From assembly GCA_002118135.1 (NCBI GenBank), contig BDIU01000173.1, positions 62,001 through 126,000 on the forward strand: a stretch of DNA of 64,000 nt, written 5' to 3'. A model generated the notes under the pieces. The model was not told the origin of the DNA. It made no database searches and worked only from the letters and a program-made list of their open reading frames with translations. The DNA comes from Trebouxia sp. TZW2008 (taxonomy: Eukaryota > Chlorophyta > Trebouxiophyceae > Trebouxiales > Trebouxiaceae). The position numbers and the translations under genes are program-made. Shown piece after piece: positions 37,201 through 47,987 of the stretch (position 1 is its first letter; the number at the start of each line of letters is the position of its first letter).

Positions 37201-37760
37201 GGAATTGCTCTTGCCCTACTTGCTAGTCTGCTTTTGCCCTACTTGCTGATTTTCTTGCTCGTCATGGAAGCTTGTGTCAAGCATCGCCAGTCAAAGTTTG
37301 GCAGTAAAAGTGTAGGTGGATTGAAAGGTTGGGCCAGAGATGCCATTGCTGTGGTGACAGGTCTTGCCGTGTCTCCGATTGTCTTTTTAGCTTTGCAGGC
37401 AACAATGATATCAGAAGGTATTGGCATTCTAGCATTGAGAAAGGTCCTGCCTGCGAGCCATCCACCTTATACCGTGCTAAGTCCCTAGCGGAGTCTTTTG
37501 GCAACGCTTTACCACAAAGTATTCTCCAGACCAGGTTGTACATCTTGAGCAATGACCCAAATGGGATCCGTGTCTATATCGACACTCATTTGTTCATTGC
37601 CTCAGTCGGTGGTTCATGTGTGTCGATGCTGAAGTCCGTAGCCTTGTCAATGATTGAAATGCATCATTTCGTATGCAGTTTCACTCAGTATTCGAAAAGG
37701 TTGATCAATCTTGCTCCTTTTGATGACTACTCGGGCTTGCAAACCGCAGGATCTATTTGA
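31272..37760 (+). pseudogene. LRR membrane-protein gene with XK-related-like C-terminal region, several lesions
   Basis: A series of exons each coding one 24-residue plant-type LRR, phase 0, mostly after ttgcag acceptors and before gta donors: NNNLTGTLPSSWGKLQQ (31474), LDLSANEFTGTLPASW (32654), LDLSSNKLTGSLPDA (33157), LDLSANQLTGILPDSW (34045), YLSLGNNKLSSTLPASW (35517), and double-length exons at 34816-34960 and 35971-36117. From 36233 a longer exon continues the LRRs, then come hydrophobic helices (GIFLALLLSMIIGLHLWL; LALLASLLLPYLLIFLLV) and AESFGNALPQSILQT, which resembles the E-x-x-PQ-x-x-LQ core of XK-related scramblase-type proteins. Lesions: TAA 34909 inside an LRR, TAG 36109 before a donor, TGA 36880, and frame changes near 36780 and 37450. 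The likely original role is a surface receptor-like or scramblase-like protein, now probably inactive. Confidence 0.65.
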
Positions 37761-39825
37761 TGGTACATGTGCAGTCACTTTAACATGACGACGCCACAAT
37801 CACACTCTTTGTAAACACATGAGTATCTCATGATTTCAGGTGCAACTGCAAGACCTTTGCCGTACCTGCTTCGACGCTGTCTCTGGCCCTTTTGCCAGAG
37901 TTGCCCCCGTCCAATTGGCAGGACGAATTGGATGTGGTCTATGGATCTCAACCAAACAGTTATTGTGAGTACTGTACTAGAACACACTCATCTAGAGGCT
38001 CTTTAGAAACGCTAGAAACTCTAACGAAACAACACCAGGACATGCTCTTTTCTAGTGAGCAACATTTAAATTAAATTTAAATTAAAATTTTTGAACACCT
38101 CTCAACGTCCTGTGTTGCGAATCACCCATTGGTTGAAAAAGCTGCATTCTGGTCGGCTTCTGACACACATCCACACATGACCCCTGCCCAGCTACATCAG
38201 GACTGGCTTCAGGGAAACACTGGAAATCTGAGATGGTCAGTGGTCTATAATGCAAAAACACATGTTGTGTTTCTCAATTGCAAGCTCTTGAACAGCATTG
38301 ACTGTTCTGTTGTCATCATGATGATGGCTGAAAGCAACTTGCAGCATTGACAAATTTTGCACAAGTACGCTCGTACAATTGTGCAGGCTGTCGAGCCACA
38401 GAAATTTTGTGTAGAACGGCAGGTACCACAGAGTAGCTTGTGTTAAATCAGGGCATATAAAGTGTAAGAAGCAGCACAGGCTCAAGGATGCCACCATGTG
38501 GCCTCAAGAGATACCATGACACGACATCACCATACAGCAGTAAAAGGCTCAGACATTGTGGGTATTGAATTGTGTGTTTAACTTGTCAACAATAAAAGAC
38601 AGCAGCATCAGACACGCTCAACAAGTCACTACATTTTTTGAGTCTACCTTGCATCACATTCATGGCTTGGCATTCATTGAAGCTGTTGCACTCCTTACTT
38701 TGGAAAGCATATACCAATTTTCCAAAAAGCAATCACTAGTTTCGGTCATCATACGGCGTATGGCCTCATCTGTTTGAAATCCTCCTGAGCTCAGAAGTGT
38801 AATGTGCTGTAGGTGATGATCCATGTGAGCTGCAGCAGCACATGCACCCTTAATAAGGATTACGCAACTTCGATGGCCATTCCAGACAAGAAGCCATAAG
38901 ATTTGAATGACCTCACCAAAAAGACAGATACACTGGGTGCCAGACCCTCTGTCACAAGAGCTTGATGCCCATCATAGTCATCGGCATCAACCCTGTAGCA
39001 TCATCCCAGCATGCCATCAGCATCAATGACCGAAGCAATCTCTCACCCATCGCTCACACTTCAATCACACCATATGCTCACCCTTGTCGGCTGTACCATG
39101 TAAACACACCAAACGTTCCAACAGCCATGTGCCTGCAAGATTTTATACAAGGTTTACTTGGAACCAAACAGCAGCCCAGTGAAGACTGAGGGCCTAACAG
39201 CACGTAGACAGCACTTACGCAAGAAAAGCCAGAAATCCCGTGAGAGGTATCAGGCCCCACAGCAACCCCATCAGCAATGCCGCAGCCTGCCTAAGCCAGT
39301 ACAGCGTATCCAACAGGTCATCCTGTTGCGTGCAACAACGCCGTGCAGTCAGCAAAATTTGCAGATCGCAGGAGCTCTGATTGCACGCATCGAGCAAGCA
39401 CGGTGTTGACTGCTCACTTTGTCCCAAGTATAGTTTGCAGGTCTCTGAACGAAAGCTTGACGGTACGTGCCCGCCAAGCGCTCAAACGGGCGAAGCATGC
39501 TGCGACTGATCACCTGCAGGACCCTTTCAAGTCGCTTTCGAGCTGCACACCGTCATCACACCCAACTTGAAGTCCAGCTTGTGTTCGGCCTGACAGGATT
39601 TGCTTTGTTACACGCCCGTATCAGCTATAGCAAAGCACTCTCAGCATGCTTTGAAACGCCCTAGCTAAACCTACCTTCCAAACGCGCTTTAAAACAGCTA
39701 CATACTTGACACAAACGCATCGTTGTTGAGATGAGCAACGCACATGGCAATACAGGTCTCCTGTTACTGGCGTCTGCTACCATGTAACGTCCAACGCGCG
39801 GCAGGCTGCAAGTCGCTGTGGTAGC
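37761..39825. other. Intergenic; AT-rich spot and CpG-dense 5' flank of EXO1
   Basis: 37840-37970 may hold one more exon of the upstream gene (LPPSNWQDELDVVYGS) but this is unsupported. An AT-only run lies at about 38066-38095 (taaattaaatttaaattaaa). From about 39400 CpG density rises towards the EXO1 start. No further gene is seen. Confidence 0.4.
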
Positions 39826-42800
39826 ATGGGGATCCAGGGACTGCTACCTGTCCTGAAGCCTATCACAAACACAATACATGTCAGCAAGTACCGTGGTCAG
39901 AAAGTCGCAGTTGACGCGTACTGCTGGCTACATAAAGCAGCGTACTGCTGTGCTGAAGAGATCTGTGAAGGCAGATACACTGACAAGTAAGTCTTCTTAA
40001 GTAGTGCTCCTGTGCTGCAAGTGCTGCCTGACACGCTCTGCTGATGTGCAGGCATGTATTGTACTGCATGCAGAAAGTGAAGATGTTGCAGCAATGTGGT
40101 GTTCAGCCGATCATTGTCTTTGATGGGGGAAGGCTGCCAATGAAAGCAACTGAGGAAGGAACACGCAGCAGGCATGTATCCAAGCACTGCTGCATGCATA
40201 GCGCAAGTGTTTCGCTTTGTGGCTTAAGGTCTAGGCAAGACTTGCACGTCGAAGGCTTGAAGCAAGAGCTCATGCTGCAGGGCACGCAAGGAGAATAGAG
40301 AAAAAGCCGCTGCACATATCAAGGCTGGCAACAAGCGAGCTGCCGAGGAGTGTTACCAGAGGGCAGTTGACATATCACCAGCTACTGCCAATGAGTTCAT
40401 CAAGGTAACTGCTGGGATCTGCTGTCGGCATCATCAATAAGAGTACTGGGCTGGCACCGACAGCATTTCAGACAGTAAACAGCTGCCGTATTGTTTGCAA
40501 AAGAAGCACAGGCAGCATGCAAACAGGCATAAGTGAGGTCCCGCCTGTACAGGCATTGAAGGCTGCAGATGTTGACTTCATTGTGGCGCCGTTTGAAGCT
40601 GATGCTCAGATGGCGTACTTGGCAGTGAATGACATCGTCCATTCTGTCATCACTGAAGACTCTGATCTGCTGCCATATGGGTGCCCTAGGGTAGGTGACC
40701 TGCTGTCTATGTTGACATGATCCCACAAACAGGTTTTACTTTGTTCTGCACATCTCTCAAAGCTCCAAGATGCTTGCGCCCCAGGATTGCATTCAGAACA
40801 CATCAGCACCTGTCCACAATGCAAGGCCAATTTCAACACCACAAGCTGGAAAGATTATGGGACTGTGGTGTCTAAGCACTCAGCAAGCCTCATGTATGTC
40901 TTGCATCAAGTTGTGTGCTGTGCACATTCAGTGGCTCTCAGGCTGCGTCATGGTCGCTTCACCATGCTGGGCTCAAACCCAGGAACTTTGCAAAATTTGA
41001 TGTCTTCTCTTATGGCACGTCCATGCTCAGCTGCGTGCAAAAGACTTTGCTGCGCTTTCTGGCCAGAGCCTTTGTCAGCAACAGTCTCCTGCCATGCTCA
41101 GGTGCTGTTCAAAATGGATAAGGCGGGAGAAGGTCAGGAGATCATTGCTGCTGATCTGGCACAGAATAGGGACCCAAGCTTCATTGGCTTCACCCATCAA
41201 ATGTTCCTGGAGGTCAGCATCACGACCTGTTTTGCATGATGAAACTATACCTCAGCAGATGCTCTGGCTTTCAGACCAGAGTGAACACAGACAGCTGTTT
41301 CAACAAAAGCATTGCAGCAGCAATTTTGCCAAAGTGAGGTCTGCAGCATGTGTTGAAAGCTTGAATGACAGCAGTTTTGGCAATGCTTTGAGTCACAGGT
41401 GATCAAGCTTGCCGGCAATGCCTTGTAGCTGCCTTGACACTTTCTACAGTCTTGCTGCACCATCTCATCACCTACTGGTGCAAATGCGAGATGGAGTTGC
41501 AGAGCATACAGATGGGTCAGCCACTGCAACTGCAAAAAGTTTGTCTGCCTCAGACAGTCCAAAGTCCAGCCATTGGTCCTTTGCTAAACTTGAATGTTCC
41601 CGGGCTGCTGTTTCAGACAGAGGCTCCCGCTAAGACGCCTAACAGGGTAGACTTTTTTTTTCTCTTCCTTTTCAACTTTGCGTTCCTGTGCAGATGTGTA
41701 TCTTTGCTGGCTGTGACTTTCTCAAGGCATTGCCTGGCATCGGCATGAAGAAGGCGCACCAGCACGTCAAGCGCCTCAAGTCACACCGCAAGGTAGACTG
41801 CATATTGCCAAGCCACTGGGCTCTTGTTTCTGTTAGCGATGCTGCATGTGTGGCAGAAGCAACTCCTGACACATCTGCTTTTGCCCGCCAATGTCCTGAA
41901 GCCTCAAGCAGGTGTTGAGCAACATTGGTCTTTGTGGTGCAAAAAGATTTGTTGAAGTAAAAGAATTGCAGCAGCGTGTCACACAGCAGTTAACTCATAT
42001 ACTTAGCAGACTGTCAGCATTGTGCACTAAGCTCAGCGTTCCTTAGTGTGTCGTGCATGCAATGCCGTTCTGATGATGCACCAAAGCCACTGCAAGCTCT
42101 GTGTGCTGGCCCCCAATCTATATGTTTGCACAGGTGTGCAAGAGCTTGCGTTTTAGCGGCACCTCAGTGCCACGTGACTATGAGCAGAGCTTCCAGCGGG
42201 CTTTGTGGACTTTCCAGCATCAGCGTGTGTGGTGTCCACAGCGCAAGCAGCTGGTGCATCTGCGCCCGTTGCCTCAGGACGGCCTTGCAGCAGGTACAAA
42301 CAGATGCTGAAATGTCGGCAGTATTAGCATTCCCAAAAGTCAAAGCAATGCACAGTAGTGAGATGCATGGCATTTGGTTTTGAATGACCAATTTGTGACA
42401 TGTTCAAACTGCAATATGTCAGCTGCAAGGCAGACCAAAGGCTTATCTCAGCCCACAACTTTGGAAATCCGTGTCAAAAGGGGTTGCCTTCTCTGCTATT
42501 GCATGGAGATGGTCAGACTGTACCTGCTTGTTGTGCTGGTTGCATGTTGCAGTCATGCTGCCACTTTCATAACATGCATTTTGGCGGACACTGTTGGTCG
42601 TGTGCTTGACATGTCAGCGTAGTCATCACCATCACGACACACAAGGGAGTCCACCTGTTTTGCTGCAAGGTGGTCAAAGCAAGGATTGCAGCTCTGAGAA
42701 AGCGTACTGAGTTCAAGGACATGCTGTGCTTGCAGTTGATGCTGTTGTGGGATCTTTGCCCGAGGATGACGTGGGACATGACTTCCTTGGGCCTGTGCAA

Positions 42801-45800
42801 CCAGATGCCATTATGCGGCAGGTGGCTGAGGGTGAGCAATAAACGGCATCTTGCCATTGAAAGAAAAGCCAACACCCCTGTCTCTGCCAAGAAAAAGCTT
42901 GTGACATGTGCAGCCAGTACAAAGTTTCTCATCAAGCCAAATTGCCAAGATTGGTGTCCCTTTCTTTAATTGTTGATAGCTTTTTCAGCCATTTTAGGTG
43001 AGAGTTGCCCATGCCTGTGCCTTATCGGCATCTGCTGTACATGCTTGCTCCCTGAATCATCTTAGGATGAGGCAATGTTGTTGCCATCAATCAGCTGAGA
43101 AGGGGTTGTGTCAAGTATCTCAGCAGCACATCATCAGCATCTCTGCACTAGGTGGTCATGTGCATCAACACTGACGCCTGTGTATGACCATCAGCGACCG
43201 TGAGCATCTGCAGTCATCCTTGTCTGCAATCATGTTTGTGATCATTTGATGTCATGGCTTGGACTGACAGGTAAGCTGGGACTAATCAGCAATCATCAAC
43301 ATCAGCAATCATGACAGGGATCATGCAATGACATTTGTGTTATTGACAGGTGACTTGGACCCTATCACTCTGAAGCCCTTTCCACCTCCAGCCCTTCCAT
43401 CATCCCCTCAGGTCAGGCCCTTGGAGTCCAGCAACTCACAGAACCAGGCCAAGCCCTGGAACCCTCAGCGGCGCAGTTCAGAAGGCAAACAGTCAGGTGT
43501 GTGTGGCCCAGACTGGCTCAGAGATAATTTGTTCAGACCTTGCACCACCCAGAGTGTGTTCTGACAGTCTTTGCCAGTGGCATGCATGTGTTTGTGAAGC
43601 AAATGCCAGCAGGCAGGCAATCTGGCTGCTTTGCTGTTGCATACCACACCAATTCCAGTGTGTCACAGCCATCCGCAGTACTGTAATCAGGGCAGAGCAG
43701 GACTTTCCAAAGGTTTCTGACCTCGCCAGAAACTTGAGCTTGGCGCTGCAAGTGATGCTCTGCTCTCTGATACATTACAGAATGCTTCAGCTGATGCGCG
43801 TGACTGCAGGAGGAAAGAGGCAGCTGACATTGCCTGTCCAGGCAAATGGCATCACTAGCTACTTCCCCTCCTTGCCTTCAAATGGGGGCGCCTTCAAGCA
43901 GTTCAGTGCCCCACGAGCTACCTCAAAGCTGAAGCCTACCGCACCCCTCAGGCACTCTCTGCTTGGCAAGCGCAGCAATGCTGACGCTTGTGGAACTGAT
44001 GAAGAGCAGCCTTCTACCTCAGGTAAGAGCCTGCATACATTTCTCCAAATTGCGCACAGCATCAGAATCTGCACCCCTACATCAACCGGGCTGATAACAT
44101 TTACACTCACTTTGCTGATGCACAAGTTGCCTGCGCAAAAGTTCTGACCCAGCCAGCTCTTCATTTGATGGCTACCACGCTGAGGATGAACCTGCCTTAC
44201 TGATAGCCTGACCAGATTTTGCTCTGCATTGCACGCTACTGTTGCCAGGCAGCATACTGCTGTAAGGGAGCAAGTTGTTGCAACAAAGTCAACAATTTTC
44301 ATCTTAATCACAGCGTTGTGTCACCCATTCACATCAGAATATTGTCAGTTCACGCCACAAAAGTATCTGGAGAGATTGAGGATGCGTGACGCATCCTCAG
44401 CTATTGGCATATAGATTTAGACTTGACAAAAGCATCAAGCTGTATTCAGAAGCTCCACAGCGATGCATGCTTTGTTGATAGAGCTGTCTACGCATGCATC
44501 TCCAACACTTGGAGACAGTCTTCTTGTCTGCAAGCAAGCAATTCAGAAGCACCGTTTGCTGTTTGCAGGGCGGTTCAGCACTTCCACCTCACCAGCAGGC
44601 AAAGCCTCTCGCCACCTGTCTGGCTGTGGCTCTCAACCAGAGCTGCCACACCCATTCTCTAGCTTTGCTGCTGGCAAAACTGCTGGCAGAACCTCTGCTC
44701 AGTCTGATAGGCCACTGCACAGATCCAGCCCTTTTGATGCTGGTCACAGCGGCCTGCACGTTCCACACAGGCAGTACCACCATAGCCCCACACCTGACCA
44801 GACAGACAGCCCAGCTGTTGCTGCTTCCATTGCCGAAGGTCAAACTGCTCAACCAAAGCGCAACTCTCTGCCGCTGGTCAGAGTTGCTAGGAGTCTCACA
44901 CCAGAGCAGATGGACAGCCCAGCTGCAGCCAGCACCACCAGCAGCAGTGGCTTGCTGGGGCCACTGCAAAGTGCCTTCAGTAGCTTCACTGCTGGCAGGG
45001 CTGATAGCGGTGCCCTACAGGGCAGGGCTGATATCGGTGCCCAACAGGGCAGGGCTCCTAGCAGTGCCATTCAGGGTCAAGCAAACAGCAGTCAGCTGAG
45101 CTGTGGGATGCCCGTGGCTGTTGCTGTGTCACCACAGCAGGATGCCAGGCGCCCTGCTTACAGCAAGCCTAGCACTGCAGATGGTCCTCACGTGTTGCCA
45201 GACTTGTCATGCACCAAGTTGGTGTCCTCAGATCTGCAAGACGATAGCAACCTGGCTGCAACAAGATTGTCAGCATCAGGCTGCCTCAGTGGAGGTGATG
45301 AGGATTCAGAGCCCTCTGACAGCATCAGCTCCCCAGTCAGAGACAGTAGCCTTCCAACAGTAGTGCAGGACTCCCCTTTCAGAGCTGCCAGTCAATCCCC
45401 TTTTGCAAAGCTGAGCAATGGGCCCAAGCCAGGAAGGCGAAAAGTGAGTGCCCACTTTGGCTCTTCGGCTAAGCGGCATCAGAGTGCAGGCTCCAATGAG
45501 CTACATACTGTTGCAACCCCATATGGAGTGTTGGGTGGCCTTGTCAACAGACTGCAGCCCAAGGACTCAAGTCCTGAGGAGTCAACTAATGACACTGACA
45601 TTGATGTAGAGGCTGGTGAGGCAGGGAGTTCAGATACTGAGCAAGATCCCATCAGAGATGCAGCCCCTGAGTGCAGTTCTGCTGATGACATACATACTGC
45701 TGATGGACCTCAGCAGTGCTTAGTTGCAGGCTTGGAGCACATACAGCCCTTTGCAAGCATTGCCAGCAAAGTTGTCAACGACGTCACAGCTGCGTCCTTG

Positions 45801-45986
45801 CAAAAGTTTGGGTTGGGTCGGCAAGAGGCAAAGGGCGCAGTCAGGCGTGGTAATCAAAGTCGCGTCAGGCAACCATTTGCACCCCCTAGAAGCTGCAATG
45901 CTTCGCAGAGCAGTCAAAGCGCAAATTTTGTTGCGCCGTCCCTGCAGCAATTTGTCTGCAAAGCTGGCAATCATGAAAGGGTGTGA
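39826..45986 (+). CDS. EXO1: Exonuclease 1 (FEN1/XPG-family 5'-3' exonuclease)
   Basis: Nuclear 5'-3' exonuclease and flap nuclease for mismatch repair and resection. Eleven exons with closed phases: 39826-39986, 40052-40171, 40281-40404, 40553-40690, 41102-41212, 41694-41792, 42134-42293, 42736-42831, 43350-43496, 43810-44022, 44569-45986 (928 residues). N-domain motifs: [26 protein letters not shown] (metal Asp), [13 protein letters not shown] (metal Asp). I-domain: [13 protein letters not shown] and ITEDSDLL (metal acidic residues), [14 protein letters not shown] (metal Asp plus helix-hairpin-helix). DFLGP and [11 protein letters not shown] are shared with plant EXO1. The intron after 40171 uses a GC donor. 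The last exon codes about 472 disordered Ser/Gln-rich residues with repeats such as [18 protein letters not shown], longer than the conserved core. Stop is TGA. No exon copies are seen in this gene, unlike its neighbours. Confidence 0.95.
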
Positions 45987-46622
45987 ATCGGCATGTGACC
46001 AACCACTGTGATTCAGACTATTGTAGTTTCCCCTCCCTTAGTGTAGGTGTCAAAGCCAATTTTGTCACTGAGAGCAAGTGGCATTCGATTTTCGTCAAGT
46101 GCAGGCTTGCAAGTGCTTGCAGGCAGAGCTTTACGGCATTTTAAGAAGACTCGTGACTTTTGTTTGCTGTACCCATTCTAAAGTTGCATGCAAGATTTAC
46201 CAATGCAAGTTTAAGCACCACACTTCAACGATGTACCGTCACTTGCATCTCTGACAGCCTGCACTTTAGAAACTCAAAGCATTGCGCTGTGTCCTGCGAG
46301 AATGTGTGCAAAAGGTTATTGCAGCTCCTGTGGACCGCCCCATAGTGCATGCAACTTACACAAATTGTATTGAACACAGCTCTTACACGCTGTGAAAATG
46401 GGAGCAGGCTTGATGCTCGCAACTGCGCATCGGCAAGATAGTCCAGCACAACGAGTCCTGAGTAAATGCTGATAAATACATTGACATGTTGAAGGCAGGT
46501 TTTGCCAATTGATTTAGGTTCATTTGTAACAAGCATCATATGTTCGCACGCAGCGGCATTCCCTTCTCCTCAAGAAGGCCAATGAATTGCCCATATCAGA
46601 TTAGGTTCAACATGATGGTTGG
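45987..46622. other. Convergent 3' flanks of EXO1 and DENR
   Basis: No gene seen. The two genes end towards each other. Confidence 0.5.
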
Positions 46623-47180
46623 TCATTCATTATCCTCTGCATCATATGCTGGGATTTTCTTTTTGTTATCAATGATGAAGATGTCGCTTTTCTGGATCCC
46701 CTTGTCCTTGCTATATGTTTTGAGGATGAAATCAGCTGCTTTGTCCAAAAAGTCCCCTTGAACATCGATCTGATCCTTTTCTGTTGGAGACTTCGTGATA
46801 GCTGCTCCGCTAGCAAACTTCTTGCCAAAAAGCTTTGAGGCATCTGCCAGCTTGATGCCAAAAGTGTCAAGGCCTGAGATGGTCGTCACACACTTCTTCT
46901 TATTCCGCGTATTACGCTCCAAGACAACTTCTGGCTTAGACTTCTTTTTGACTTTGCCACCTGGCAACTTTTTCTCTATTTGCTCTCCTGGCGCTTCTGA
47001 CACCTTAAGGTCAGCTACTTGCCCTTCAACGCCGGACTCTTGAGCAGCTTTCCATTTCTTGTACTCTTCACAGTCCTTGGGCAAAAATTCGTTGAACTCC
47101 GCTGGGACTCCAGTGATGCGGTCATACTCGACGACCTGAGGAGCCGGAGGAGTCTGCGGCCCTGCTGTTGCCGCTGCCAT
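46623..47180 (-). CDS. DENR: Density-regulated protein DENR/TMA22 (SUI1 domain), zinc cysteines missing
   Basis: Intronless, 185 residues, TGA stop. DENR works with MCT-1 in translation re-initiation and release of tRNA and mRNA from post-termination 40S subunits. The C-terminal SUI1/eIF1-like domain is clear: CVTTISGLDTFGIKLADASK, LFGKKFASGAAITKS, then DQIDVQGDFLDKAADFI. The central region is lysine-rich (KKSKPEVVLERNTRNKKK), as usual. The N-terminal motif reads VEYDRITGVPAEFNEFLPKD, aligned with the family's zinc motif (YCGVC, EYCEY and a later Cys before a Trp), and none of the four zinc-binding cysteines is kept at those places. The shape of the motif (G-x-P-x-E-[FY]-x-E-[FY]) survives. 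It is divergent from the GT61 gene. Confidence 0.9.
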   Translation of the reverse strand: MAAATAGPQTPPAPQVVEYDRITGVPAEFNEFLPKDCEEYKKWKAAQESGVEGQVADLKVSEAPGEQIEKKLPGGKVKKKSKPEVVLERNTRNKKKCVTTISGLDTFGIKLADASKLFGKKFASGAAITKSPTEKDQIDVQGDFLDKAADFILKTYSKDKGIQKSDIFIIDNKKKIPAYDAEDNE

Positions 47181-47987
47181 CTTACTGAAGACTGCAGCTT
47201 CTACACCAAGCCCAGCAGCTTTCAGAACCCAACACTGCTGCTAGCTACTTTTACCCAGACTTTTGCCGCCACACCAAGTTGGCTGTGAGACTCGCGACGC
47301 AACTTGCAATGCACATGCACTGCTGCAGTGAACCTCTCAACTCGACCTAATGACTACTCTTCTTCTTATACACTCTTGCGTTTTGCATTCAGACTTCTCT
47401 GCAAGCGGAATTGAACTCAAACCTCGGCGTTCAAAGCGGTCACCGCCCGACACGCGTGCTGCAGCGGACTGTATCTCCTGCAAATCTGACTTTGCAACAG
47501 GATTGCAGCATGTCCGCGTGTTCTCGGTGCCTTCGGTCGCGCGCCTGTCCTGGTGCAGTGTCCGAACTGTATTGTGACTGCGTTCAGCTCGTTTTCGCGT
47601 CATAGACATGCAAGGCAGCAAGTAAAGCTCAGAGCCTCTTACAAAGTTTCCTTATAGGCTCAACGACTTGCACACGGTGCACGGACCCGGATTTGGTCCT
47701 GATCACAGATGTGACCGACCTTGAGCGGTGCATGAACGGCGGCCTGTATGTGATGAGACAACGAACGTAATGCACAAGCTGCTGTGCTTCACACAAACGG
47801 AACAAGCAGCGGACACAGACACGAAAGGTCTTTTGAGTACCACTCGCAATGTCTGAGTCAGATGTTTGCTGCCTGGGCAGACCGTCTGCAGTGGGCCTTG
47901 CTTTAACAAAGAGGAGCAGCCGGGACTCTGCTATCCTGCGCATGATGCAAGTTGCCTTGTGACATACACCTAGAGATTTCTGGCAAA
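47181..47987. promoter_or_regulatory. CpG-rich divergent promoter region of DENR and GT61
   Basis: Starts 808 bases apart in opposite directions. CpG is dense from about 47280 to 47900 (for example cggtcgcgcgcctg, gttcaaagcggtcaccgcccgacacgcg). No convincing gene lies inside. Confidence 0.5.
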
